Assembly (NCBI GenBank): GCA_963816855.1
Contig: CAWFMA010000035.1
Coordinates: 124,001 to 188,000, forward strand
Source: DASTFP01 sp963816855
GTDB lineage: Bacteria; Verrucomicrobiota; Verrucomicrobiia; Chthoniobacterales; Terrimicrobiaceae
Length of the DNA: 64,000 bases
Direction: 5' to 3'
Shown here: positions 40,819-50,417 of the stretch, in pieces
How the letters are laid out: each line of letters begins with the position of its first letter
Position numbering within the stretch: position 1 is the first letter of the stretch
Made by a program: the position numbers and the translations under genes
Notes under the pieces: generated by a model
The model's input: only the letters and a program-made list of their open reading frames with translations
Database searches by the model: none
Told to the model about the DNA's origin: nothing

Positions 40819-43192
40819 ATGCACCGGGTAATCCGAATCCTTTTCCTCATTGTCCTGGCTTTGGTTTCAAGCGGCGCCTGGGCACCAGGCCAGCAAGCTT
40901 CTGCCTTACCGGCGAAACCGACTCCGGCGCCCACACCCATCGCGCTAGCCAAAGTACCTTTGGAAGCGCAGCCCACGCTTGCCTCTCTCCAGGAGATCGA
41001 CGCGAGTGTGTCGAAGGATCAGTCAAGCGCTGACGGCATCGCCCACACTCTCTCGGACCTAACAAATGAAATCGATGAAAGAGTCGCTGACGACACGAGG
41101 CTCCTGACGACTAGTCCGTCCCTCGACATGCTTTACCGGCTCAAGCGCACCTGGCAAAATTTTGGCGTTCGTTTGTCGGTATCAGCTCGCGAGCTGAGAC
41201 AGCGCGCCACAAGTTTGGAAGAGCAACTCGCGCATCTGGATCAGTTGAACAAGACCTGGCAGGCAACGCTGCAATCGGCAAAAGAGCAGGAAACGCCCCC
41301 GTCAGTCTTGCAGCGGGTCCAGAGTATTGTCGACTCCATTGAGCGGACGCGACAGCCGGCCGAATCCGGACGAGACCACGTTTTGACGTTGCAGAGCCTG
41401 CTTTCCGAGGAGGAAGCCCGTGTACGAAGAACTCTGTCTTCAATCGAGCAGGTAGAAACTCGGGCATTGAAAAATATTTTTGTCAGAGATAGCCCACCCA
41501 TCTGGAGCCTTGAGACCAGTCTGGGCACAGAGTGGGAGAAGGACAGTGGCGAGTCGTTTTCTTCGCAACTGGAAACATCCACCGCGTTCACTAAACGATT
41601 CCCTTTTGCCTTCCTGATCCACGCTCTTTGCATTGTGCTGATGGCTTCCGCGCTTCACTGGATGCGGCGCAGAATACGAAAATTTGCGGAGGAAAAACCG
41701 GATCTGCAGCGCGCGCTGCCGATACTTGATCTCCCCGTTTCAACTGCCTTCGCGCTTTCAATGCTCCTCGTACCCTTAATCTACGCGCAAGCTCCCCGCT
41801 TGATTCATGCAATCATGGGAGCCGTAACGCTTATCCCAGCCGCAGTGATTCTCCGACGATTGTTGGAACGTCATTCGTATCCAATCCTCAACGCGATCGT
41901 CATCATGTATTTCGTTGGTCAACTCCGAATACTCGAGGCGTCTCTACCGGTGTTGGCCAGGTTCATATTTCTCGCCCAAGTGCTCGGCGCGGCTGTCTTT
42001 CTTGTCTGGGTGCTTCGGAGTTGGCGCCTACCGGCGGAGGCTACTGAAACCCACGGCCGCATTTGGCGAACAATCCGAGCGATAGCCAAAGTCGGGCTTA
42101 TTTTTTTGCCGGCGGCGTTCCTCGCAAATATTTTCGGATACGTCAACTTGGGGAACCTTTTGGGAATCGTTTTTCTCAGGAGCGTTTACATCGCGGCCAT
42201 GCTCTACACCGTCATTCGGATCATCGAAGGATTGATTACTATTGCCCTGCAGGTCCGACCACTTGGCTCCTTGCGAGTCATTAGTCTGCATCGCCCGATG
42301 CTGCAACGGCGGACGTGCCGCGGACTCGAGTTTTTGGCTTTTTTGTTTTGGTTGAGCCTACTACTGAGCTTTTTCGGTCTACTAACTCCGTTGATCGCGA
42401 CGACTGAACCGGCGTTGAACGCGAACCTCGCGATCGGCTCCTTCAGCATTACTCCGGGCCGTATCCTGGCATTCCTGATCACGGTTTGGGCTTCTTTTCT
42501 GGTCTCGAAATTCTTGCGGTTTCTGCTGGAAGAAGACGTCTATCATCATTTGCATCTCGCACGTGGCATTCCGTACGCGATCTCAACGATGCTTCACTAT
42601 GTGATCCTGCTCGTAGGCTTCTTCGTCGCCTTGGGGGCGCTGGGGATCGATCTGACAAAGGTTACAATCCTGGCAGGCGCATTCAGTGTCGGGATCGGAT
42701 TTGGATTACAAAACGTGATCAATAACTTTGTGTGCGGTCTGATTCTGCTTTTTGAACGTCCGATCAAAGTCGGCGACGTCATCGAGGTAGGTGGCAAGGT
42801 GGGAGAGGTCAGCCGCATCGGCATCCGGGCCAGCGTTATTCGCACCGCGGACGGGTCGGAAGTCATCGTGCCGAACGGATCGCTCATCTCGACTCAGGTG
42901 ACTAACTGGACCTTTTCGGATCGACAGCGCGCGGTCGAAGTCTCCGTCAACGTGGTCGGAGGCTCCGATCCCCAGCGCGTGGTTGAATTGTTGAAAAGTC
43001 ACTGCCGCTGCTCATCCTGGTGTAACAAAAGAACCGTCGCCGCAAGTCTACGTAATGAACTTCAGTGCCGATGCGGTAACCTTTCAACTTCGAGCTTGGA
43101 CCGATCGACATCAGGAATGGGCTCAGCTGCGAAGCGATCTATCCGTCGCCATCAATAACACCTTAAAGAGCGAGAACATTGCAATCGCATGA
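40819..43192 (+). pseudogene. large mechanosensitive channel (MscS family), C-terminal frameshift
   Basis: From ATG at 40819 a secreted/periplasmic leader is followed by an N-terminal coiled-coil domain (about 60-200), eight or so helices, and the MscS core: VTILAGAFSVGIGFGLQNVI (pore helix), NNFVCGLILLFERPIKVGDV and VGEVSRIGIRASVIRTADGS. The frame reads to 43158, but after VVELLKS it diverges; the other frame restores VTAAAHPGVTKEPSPQVYVM, AVTFQLRAWTDRHQEWAQLR and a stop at 43190-43192. A one-base shift near 42997 is thus present. It is a large MscK/YbdG-like channel, about 790 residues when corrected. Confidence 0.8.
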
Positions 43193-43509
43193 TGGGGAGC
43201 CAGCAGGAGCTTATCCGTCAGTCAGCGACAAGGGCTGGAAATCTGGTATGGGGAGAGGAGGCCTGATCCAGACAGAGTCGAACCACAGCGTGGAACTGAG
43301 CTTGCCCCGCTGATTTGGTCAGAGCTGGGAGATGATAATCGTGTCGGGCGAGATCCTCGCGACACATTCCGATGGCGCCACGAGCTGGACGCTCGACATG
43401 CCCCGCCTCAAATCAATATAAACCACAGCTAGGCGTAGCACGTTCCTGCACAGAAAGGCGCCCCCTGCGACGGCAGGCCGAGAATCACAATTTCGGATCC
43501 CCATCATGC

Positions 43510-43770
43510 TCGCTGTCAGCCCGGGACTACAAGGACGCGCTAGCCGCGTATCATCACACTACCGGCTCGATCTGGAATGAATGGTCGCGACACGTTCGCA
43601 CGGAGCGTTACAACCGATATTTCCAGGCGATGCTTGATGGCAAGCTGAGGAGGGAGCGGCTCGTCCTCTACATCTCGCGCCCTATCACTGTCGATCCGCC
43701 GGCGACATTATCCGGAGAGCGCCTCACCACGCATTATGAGCAGGTCCTCGCCGAAAGATTCGCTTCTTGA
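43510..43770 (+). pseudogene. VirB4/TraC-like conjugation ATPase N-terminal fragment
   Basis: The frame contains SARDYKDALAAYHHTTGSIW, NEWSRHVRTERYNRYFQAML and DGKLRRERLVLYISRPITVD, ending ERLTTHYEQVLAERFAS. The ERYNRxxxxMxxGxLRRERLVLYIS pattern is what I know from the N-terminal domain of conjugative-transfer ATPases. No Walker motif follows. It is probably a fragment from an integrative conjugative element. Identity is moderate. Confidence 0.45.
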
Positions 43771-44226
43771 GCGGGTCACTGCGGCCGCTGAAGAACGCCG
43801 GCTTTCGCACAATTCACTCACCGCGACCCGCGACTTCTTAACGCTCTCTATTTAGCACCTCGTCAGGTATGCCCATTTCACGCGCGATTGCTTCGGGCGA
43901 TTTCCTGGCGCTGCTCAACAGTGACACCACTGGCCCAAGGCCTTGACCCTGCCTGCCAGTCGGGTTGAGCGGCATGTGCCTGACGCACGGCAATGTCCAT
44001 ATAGCGATGCGCCACGATCCGGACGCCGGTTTGACACTGATAGACGCTCTCCTCCGCGCGCCGACTTGATGGGCCGGTTTTGCGCTCGAGCGGCGGCGCG
44101 TCTATGGCTCGTCCTGCCCCGGCGATCTAAACGCGGTGAGCCAGTCGATACACGGGAAGCACGGACGCCTGGATCACCACGCGCTTCCTTGTTGCCGCAT
44201 GCCTCCCCGACAAGGAATGTTCTGCG
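43771..44226 (+). other. gap with no supportable gene
   Basis: No coherent gene could be read. A minus-strand piece near 43850-43915 (SPEAIAREMGIPDEVLNRER) looks like the C-terminus of a lost protein. The rest is high-GC sequence without motifs. Confidence 0.4.
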
Positions 44227-45132
44227 ATGGACCATTTGCTCCTGCAGTCTCCGGACCACCTCGTGCTGGTGTTGGGGGGCGTTTCCTTCAACAGCGTTGT
44301 CTATCTGCCGACGCTCCCGCGACCCCAGCCGCATACCATCCTGGGCGCCGAGTTCCGTGAAGGCGTCGGCTCGACCGGCGCCGGTAAGGCTTTAGCGCTC
44401 GCCAAGCTTAGGGTGCGACACCACCTATTGGCCGCGGTGGGCCAGGATTCGTACGGTGAGCAGGTTCTGGCAGACCTGCGAGATCAGGGCGTAAGCGTCG
44501 AGCCGATTTGGGATTCGGCAGGGACAGAGCGTCATCTCAACCTGCTCGACGAGGACGGCGGACGCATCTCGATTTTCATCCATCGTGCGTCTGCCACCGT
44601 GGCGTGCGACAGAGCACTGCTGCGTGCCCGTCTGGAGGCCGCAGACGTAGTTGTACTCAACATCGGAGCGTATTGCCAAGCGTGGATTGATGACGTCGGA
44701 GCCGCCGGCAAGCCGGTATGGGTGGACCTGCACGACTACGATGGCCGAAACCCGTACCACGAGCCCTTCATCGAAGTTGCCACGCATATCCAGTTCAGCG
44801 CGGAAGCAACGGCAAACCCTCAGTCCCTGATGTCACGATTCATTGCTCAGGGCAAGGCGGTCGCACTTTGTACCGATGGCAAACGGGGCGCAAGTCTGAT
44901 GACCGCTGACGGCGTGCGGCTCGAACGGGCAGCCGTCCCTGGTCTCCATGTGGTTGACAGCGACGGAGCCGGAGACGCCTTCTTTGTGGGCTACTTATAC
45001 GGCTGGCTTACCAAGCAACCGCCTCAGATGTGTCTGCAAATGGCCACGACTTGCGGCGGATACACGGTCACCGAAAGGGGCTTGGTCTATCAAGACCTTA
45101 GCCGCGCCTGGCTGCAACAGCAGGTTGCATAG
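44227..45132 (+). CDS. PfkB-family carbohydrate kinase
   Basis: A 301-residue sugar or nucleoside kinase. The first strand LVLVLGGVSFNSVVYLPTLP, the GAGKALALAKLRVRHHLLAA region (first signature G-x-G), VGQDSYGEQVLADL, and the second PfkB signature DSDGAGDAFFVGYLYG with the catalytic Asp and anion hole GAGD are all present. It matches ribokinase-like enzymes that phosphorylate sugars with ATP; the substrate cannot be assigned. Both ends look complete. It stands alone between element debris and a short convergent AKR remnant. Confidence 0.87.
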   Translation: MDHLLLQSPDHLVLVLGGVSFNSVVYLPTLPRPQPHTILGAEFREGVGSTGAGKALALAKLRVRHHLLAAVGQDSYGEQVLADLRDQGVSVEPIWDSAGTERHLNLLDEDGGRISIFIHRASATVACDRALLRARLEAADVVVLNIGAYCQAWIDDVGAAGKPVWVDLHDYDGRNPYHEPFIEVATHIQFSAEATANPQSLMSRFIAQGKAVALCTDGKRGASLMTADGVRLERAAVPGLHVVDSDGAGDAFFVGYLYGWLTKQPPQMCLQMATTCGGYTVTERGLVYQDLSRAWLQQQVA

Positions 45133-45478
45133 CGTGCGAGCTGTTCTTTCGGCAACGGAGTCCAATTCGGCGCGGCCTGTGACGCCCGACTTCAGGGTTT
45201 GAGCGGAGTAGACCCACGATACATCCTCAGCAGACCAAGCCTTCCCGCTTGAGAACTCGTTGTAGTTCCCAGAAGGTCGTTTCGATCTTTCGATCTTATC
45301 GCCGTCGGATTCGATGTAGTGGAGCCCTGCAACATGTAGCCATTGGATAGAAGGGAATCTTGCGCACTTCAGTCCTAAAAGACTCATAAATAAATCCACA
45401 GGCATCGGGCGGCTCGCTAGTCTGATTGGGGTAGTATCACAAATTTAACCCGCCCGGGCTTTTGTTAACCTATGTTAT
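45133..45478 (-). other. gap with one doubtful minus-strand frame
   Basis: A minus-strand frame from 45405 (MPVDLFMSLLGLKCARFPSI) reads to about 45133 and then overlaps the PfkB gene antisense. It contains FSSGKAWSAEDVSWVYSAQT, but no family is recognised and the antisense overlap argues against it. Confidence 0.3.
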
Positions 45479-45685
45479 TCAAACCCCAGCCAGTGGATGA
45501 GGAATGTAGGGCTTTCCCAACGACTTGATCTCCTCGTCTGACAATTTGACCGAGAGGGCGCCCACGGCATCCTCCAGGTGATGAGATTTCGTTCCGCCTA
45601 CGATGGGCGAAATCACAACCGGCTTGTGGAGCAGCCATGCCAATGCGATCTGAGCTCGCGGCAGGCTTCGGGCCTCCGCGAGCTC
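45479..45685 (-). pseudogene. aldo/keto reductase C-terminal fragment
   Basis: The last 68 codons read ELAEARSLPRAQIALAWLLH, KPVVISPIVGGTKSHHLEDA and VGALSVKLSDEEIKSLGKPY, ending IPHPLAGV: the NADPH-binding loop and C-terminal helix of an aldo/keto reductase. The catalytic tetrad half is absent, and at about 45685 the sequence passes into an IS1182-type fragment on the other strand. The reductase gene was evidently cut by that element. Confidence 0.7.
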
Positions 45686-45687
45686 TT

Positions 45688-45830
45688 GATCGAGGCCGAC
45701 TTCGACCCTTGGCTCGAAGCGATGTGCCAGCCGTATTATGCCGCCACGCTGGGTCGCCCTTCGATTCCGCCGGGTGTGTACTTTCGGATGATCTCGGTGG
45801 GCTACTTTGAAGGCATCGCCAGTCATCGCA
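45688..45830 (+). mobile_element. IS1182-family transposase N-terminal remnant
   Basis: The plus-strand frame reads EADFDPWLEAMCQPYYAATL, GRPSIPPGVYFRMISVGYFE and GIASHR, the standard N-terminus of IS1182/DUF772 transposases. Homology ends after about 48 codons; the DDE catalytic core is missing. No terminal inverted repeat could be assigned. It abuts the truncated aldo/keto reductase. Confidence 0.7.
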
Positions 45831-46092
45831 TCGAGTCGCAGAGCACGAGGATCTCCTCCGGCGTGTGAGCCATCGGGCCACGCTGACGCCGAGTCTTCGA
45901 CGACTCCTGCGGCACCAGATCATCAGACATACATAGCTCCTGGAATGAGTCCCGAGTAGCTTTGACAGTCGCCGAATCTGGCTCACAATGACCTGCGGTA
46001 CGCTTCATTTTTGAGAGCACGATTATGCCGGGTGACGAAATCTCCAAATTAGCTGCGGGACTAGGTTTGCTTCGACCAAGGAAGCGGTGGCC

Positions 46093-47533
46093 ATGAGCGA
46101 AGGGTTTCGCCGGCAGGTGCTCGATTTTGCCGAGCGAAAGGCAACCCCGATTATCCGGTTTGAGAAAGGGATGCGCAAAGACGATGTCATGCACAAGCGG
46201 CTGCGGAAGTTCAAAGCGCGGGAGGGTGTCGTCTTTATCGGCATCGCCCAGGAGAAGGCTCGCGTGCCGCGCACCATCCGCAAAGGCTTCGGGGAGGGCG
46301 AGAGCACCATCCCGTGGATTGACTACACCACGGCCATGGTTAAGCACTATTATTTTTACTGCGTGGACGAAGACTTCGGAGCCTTCTTCATCAAGTTCTG
46401 TTCCTACTTTCCCTACACGGGCAAGCTCTGCATCAACGGGCACGAGTATCTCAACGGGCAACTGGCCCGGCGCGGGATCGAATTCGAAGCGCTCGACAAC
46501 GGGCTCTTGCGTTGTGCGGACCCGACGGCGGCGCAGCGCATCGCGGAGGCTTTCGATGAAAAGAAGATCGAGAGATTTTTCCGCAAGTGGCTCTCAGTAT
46601 TGCCGCACCCCTATCCAGCGGCAGACCGAAAGGCCGGCTTTCGCTACCGGCTTTCGGTGTTGCAGGCGGAGTTTTCCCTCACGCAGATTTGGGATCGCCC
46701 GCGGCACGGGAGGGAGTTTTTCGAGGAAGTCATCCGGGAGAACATCGATTTGGGCCGACCAGAAACGGTGCAGTTGATCTTCGCGCGCAAAATGCGCAGG
46801 TCGACTGTCGCCGGCGGCCGATGCAGGACGCGCATAGTTACCGAGGGGGTCATCCCCTCGCTGCACGTCTATTACAAAAACACGCACCTCAAGCAGTATC
46901 ACAAGACGGGCGGGCGCGGTGCGGGCCTGCGTACCGAAACCACCATTAACAATAGCTACGACTTCGGCGTAGGGCGCCTTCTGGGCAACCTGCCCAAGTT
47001 GCGCGAGATCGGCTTTGCGGCCAACCGTCGCATGCTCGAGCTCGAGAAAGCCAGCCACGACTGCCGGATCGGCGCGCAGACTTTCGAAGCTCTGCAAAGC
47101 CCGGCTACTACCGTTGAGGGCCAGCGCGCCAGCGCTCTGCGTTTTGGCGACGCGCGCGTGCAGTGCCTCTTCGCCGTGCTCCTGCTGCTTTGCCTCCAGC
47201 TCGAAGGCTTCCGCAACCGGCAACTGCGGCCATTACTTGCGCAGATCCTCGGGTTGGAAGAAAGCAACATCAGTGCCGGGCCGCGTGAGTTACGAACTGC
47301 GCCGCCTGCGTCTGCACGGGCTCATTGAGCGCATCGAAGGCACTCATCGATACCGCTTGACTCCCGAGGGCCTGGGCACGGTGGTCTTCTATCAACGCAC
47401 CTATGCCAGAATCATCCGCCCGGGCCTCTCCGTTATCCCCAGCACCTCCTGCCGCCAGGACCTGCCAATCGTTCGCGCCTTCCATAAACTCCAATCAGAA
47501 ATCGATGCTTATATTATCCAAAAGGCAGCCTGA
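46093..47533 (+). pseudogene. conserved mobile-type protein of unknown function, frameshifted
   Basis: A protein of about 480 residues when joined. The first frame reads MSEGFRRQVLDFAERKATPI, EGVVFIGIAQEKARVPRTIR, VKHYYFYCVDEDFGAFFIKF, CSYFPYTGKLCINGHEYLNG, YPAADRKAGFRYRLSVLQAE and NIDLGRPETVQLIF. A one-base shift in a GGG run near 47277 continues it as RVSYELRRLRLHGLIERIEG, THRYRLTPEGLGTVVFYQRT to 47533, a winged-helix-like end. I recall close relatives, usually annotated as hypothetical, in unrelated soil bacteria, often near mobile elements. No catalytic residues are identified. It lies next to an IS1182 remnant. Confidence 0.6.
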
Positions 47534-47538
47534 AAAAC

Positions 47539-48850
47539 TTGACTCAAATACACCGACTTCGTCGGTTCAAGGACTCTAGTCAGCCGCGAGTCAGCAGTGC
47601 CCTCTCACTTCAAGCGATTGAGAGCATTCTTCGCACGCTCTTTTGGGTTAGCCTGAAGACGGAAGAGCATGCGTCGCTAACCTGCTCGGTCACTTTTGGT
47701 TCACCGAGCGACTTCGCGATGGTCAAAAAGTACTATCGCGACCAGCCATCTTGCGTCCCTTTTGAACAACCAATCGACTTTACTATTCACAACGTTGCCA
47801 AGCTCTGTCGAGCGAGCGATCCTTTGCATTCCTCTATTGGTATATGCGTGCAAGCCGATCGACTTGTCATATGGGGCTTTCTCGATCAGCAGGAAGGACT
47901 CCAATCGATACTTACTTATGAGAAGTCACATGCGCCGGTAACCACCGGGCTATTTCAAGTGCAGATCGTCGGAGTAGGTCGTCTTGTAGTTCATTGTGAT
48001 TTAGAACTTATTGGAGAATTGGACGGAGAGGTAACCAACCTTCAGATCGACGCGCTCCGACGTGGCCCTCTCGCAGCGAAGTTTACTGCGAGCTTGCAAA
48101 AGCGGTATGAGAGCATCCGTAATTCACTCTTGCAAAGCGCCTACCCGCAGGCCGTACTGCGTCGTGAAAGGGTCTATTATCAATGGCGCGACGTGCTTCG
48201 ACGAGTACCTGTATCGAGCTAAGGAATTTCGACATGGTGCAGCGTTCATCCTGACAAATCGAAGGAGAGTAGCGGCAATTAACTGCAAGTACAACTTGTC
48301 CTATAGCATGCTTTCCGAGCACTTCGAGCACATGATCTATAATGGCTGCCTTGAACACGCTAGTGGACGATCGATCACAGATGACTCTATCCCGGCTCTA
48401 GAGTTTCGCGGTCGAGCCGTAGAGCGTCGCTTTTACAGCTCCTGGGGAGAAGACGCGGAACGAGCCCTTGCAAGTTCCATTTTCTTCGTCGCAACATTAT
48501 CGAGAGTTGATGGCGTCGTAGTATTAGATAAATCATTGACCGTTCTTGGTTTTGGTGGCGAAATTCGCATTACTTCAGATGCTGCCTGCCAAATAGTCCG
48601 TGTTCGAAGCAATCCCGGATCTGCAGGTCGCCCCGTTTACGAACCGATCGACATTACGACATTTGGACAGCGTCATCGATCGATGGCCAGGTATTGTTCA
48701 ATCGATCGATCGGCTGTGGGATTTGTCATTTCAAGCGATGGACCAGTCCGAGCATTCATGTGGCAAGGAAGCCGATTGCTCATGTGGGACCATATCCAAC
48801 TTTTAGCGTCGTTTGACGAGAAAGTGGTTCATTTAGTCAATCGTTCATAG
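47539..48850 (+). pseudogene. DACNV sensor plus diadenylate-cyclase-like domain, frameshifted
   Basis: The first frame (TTG 47539, stop 48222) gives a sensor domain: QPIDFTIHNVAKLCRASDPL, RLVIWGFLDQQEGLQSILTY, VTTGLFQVQIVGVGRLVVHC. Near 48190-48205 it shifts by one base to a second frame that runs to 48850: EYLYRAKEFRHGAAFILTNR, ATLSRVDGVVVLDKSLTVLG, FGGEIRITSDA, then FGQRHRSMARYCSIDRSAVG, FVISSDGPVRAF. The DG...GFG and (G)xRHR motifs are those of DisA_N/DAC domains that make c-di-AMP; the N-terminal part looks like the DACNV sensor. About 435 residues when repaired. It is in an element-rich, lower-GC block. Confidence 0.65.
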
Positions 48851-49154
48851 GGCTATTTACTTGACTCAACCATTCACAAGATCTTGTGGCCGGACCAGTT
48901 TCTCGTAGGTAGTCGGAGCGTCGGAGCGATCTGGGCGGCCTGCTGTGCGATCCGGTAGAAGAGCTTTCCTCGCGACGCCTTGCGAACATGGGTCCATAGG
49001 CAAAACTAAGGCGGACGACGCGCTTCGATGGGTCCGCGGGTCCATAGAGGAAAACAGCGCGGAGCACCCGGCCCGGTGCCTTGAAGCGATTTTTTTAGCG
49101 GCTGCGGCTCGACGATTACCACTCGCACTCAATCGGAGCCTCCGGCATCAGTAT
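48851..49154 (+). other. gap with short dispersed repeat
   Basis: No gene was recognised. The stretch includes a 32-bp repeat (49109-49140) shared with 34784-34815 and its tiny frame ending APIECEW. Confidence 0.4.
49109..49140 (-). repeat. dispersed 32-bp repeat, copy 2
   Basis: Matches 34784-34815 at 30 of 32 positions. On the minus strand it reads MPEAPIECEW then TAA when extended by three codons. The two differences between copies preserve the encoded peptide. Confidence 0.5.
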
Positions 49155-49661
49155 TTACGGCTTTTTGCGCCCTTCTTGGTTTTTGCCAGGGCAGATTGTA
49201 AGGTTGCGGGCGGACTTGGCGGACTTTTGGGGGTGCTTTAGCGGCCATGCGCCAAGATGACGCGACCCGGTGTATGTTGCATGCCGCCTGCAATAATGGA
49301 ATTGACAATTAAGATGTGACGGCCGGATTGCTACTCGGATACTCGGATACTCGGATAGTCGCAGCATCGCCTTCTTGTCCCCCAATTGGTAAGCGCTGAT
49401 CGTCTTGCTGACCCGTTCCAGGAGGCCGTTTATTGCGGCGGGGTCTGATTTCCAGTTACGCGCATGAGTGACCGGGATACCCAATTTGAAGGCCAGGGAG
49501 GCAGCATTGGGGGCGATGACGATGAAGGACGAGCCACAGGCCTTCTGGCGGCGGGTGATCATCTCCCTTACATGTGGAAGGGTGTAGTGGCTGGACGAGG
49601 TCTCCTCGCCGTCGGTGATGAGCACCAGCGCTTTGTTTTTCTCCTGTATCGTTTGGCTCAT
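49155..49661 (-). pseudogene. von Willebrand factor A-domain fragment
   Basis: The start reads KNKALVLITDGEETSSSHYT (the DGE of a vWA metal-site region) and continues LPHVREMITRRQKACGSSFI, VIAPNAASLAFKLGIPVTHA, then loses coherence after DKKAMLRL. The N-terminal DxSxS half of the domain is missing. A triple 8-bp repeat interrupts the C-terminal part. It is a decayed piece of a larger vWA or chloride-channel-accessory-like protein. Confidence 0.55.
49333..49356 (+). repeat. three tandem copies of an 8-bp unit
   Basis: The unit ACTCGGAT occurs three times head-to-tail. It lies in the degenerate tail of the vWA fragment and is probably a slippage product. It shifts frame by 8 bp per copy. Confidence 0.6.
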
Positions 49662-49670
49662 AATAATTCC

Positions 49671-50093
49671 TCATCCTTTCTTAGTGTGACTGCTCTTTGA
49701 CGATTCACGCGTCGTTGGAAGTTGTTCTGCGATCTCATCGACTCGGTCGGGATAGAACGCGACGTGTCCTTTGATCTGCGCAACAGCAGGATACGGGTTC
49801 TCATACGTCCACACGGCATTGACGGACTTCTTTCCACCCGCGGGAACACTGTAGTAATTGCAATCGCCTTTGTACGGGCAGTAAGTCGTGTGATCGGTCC
49901 TTTTCAACTGCGAAAGATCGACATCTTCACGGGGAATGTACTGAACGGGGGAATAGCCCGCTTCCCGAAGCGTTCGGGCGTTGCGAGTATCGGCAATCGT
50001 ATGACCCGCGACTGATACGACGATGCGAGCAAGATTCCGCCGGATGGAAATCGGATGATCTGGACCTGGAAGCCTAATCTGTTTTTCTTTCAT
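49671..50093 (-). CDS. DUF427 protein
   Basis: A 140-residue protein beginning MKEKQIRLPGPDHPISIRRN, with strong GGAGGG ribosome binding sequence 6 bases upstream that fixes the start at 50093. The DUF427 signature is clear: ARIVVSVAGHTIADTRNART, then YSPVQYIPREDVDLSQLKRT, TTYCPYKGDCNYYSVPAGGK and WTYENPYPAVAQIKGHVAFY. DUF427 proteins form a compact beta fold with a CPYKG Cys-Lys motif; biochemical role is not established. It is isolated among fragments of other genes. Confidence 0.88.
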   Translation of the reverse strand: MKEKQIRLPGPDHPISIRRNLARIVVSVAGHTIADTRNARTLREAGYSPVQYIPREDVDLSQLKRTDHTTYCPYKGDCNYYSVPAGGKKSVNAVWTYENPYPAVAQIKGHVAFYPDRVDEIAEQLPTTRESSKSSHTKKG

Positions 50094-50119
50094 GTTCGGT
50101 CCCTCCTTTATTCCGGAGC

Positions 50120-50367
50120 TTATTTTATGATCGTACGTTCCTCCGAAAAGAAGTACTCGCACTTCTTCGGATCGGTAAATCTCTCTTCATCCTGCTTGAT
50201 GACTTAAGATAGGCTGGTGAATTGGCGAACGCGTTGAACCCCTCGATATTGTCGAACCATAGTTCCACGATTCCGTCTGTCTCCCCCCGGCCGCACCTGA
50301 GGAAGATGTGGTGCATCCCGCCGGAGCAGGATGCGGAGCTGCTCTGCGCGATGGAGAATGTGCTCAA
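50120..50367 (-). pseudogene. EthD-domain protein fragment, frameshifted
   Basis: The frame from 50367 reads GMHHIFLRCGRGETDGIVEL, WFDNIEGFNAFANSPAYL, the C-terminal part of an EthD dimeric alpha/beta-barrel protein. Near 50205 the register changes and the other frame gives QDEERFTDPKKCEYFFSEER to a stop at 50120, which is the expected end. The N-terminal part is short and probably incomplete. Confidence 0.55.
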
Positions 50368-50417
50368 GCGGCCGTATACCGCTGGCGTGCGGCAAGGGAA
50401 GGTTTAGATCCTCAGTG

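Noticed and set aside
45823..46461. 212-residue minus-strand frame overlapping the conserved mobile-type gene
   Set aside because: Most of it is antisense to the patterned protein starting at 46093 and it has no recognisable domain.
49333..49356. CRISPR-like repeat
   Set aside because: Units are only 8 bp with no spacers.
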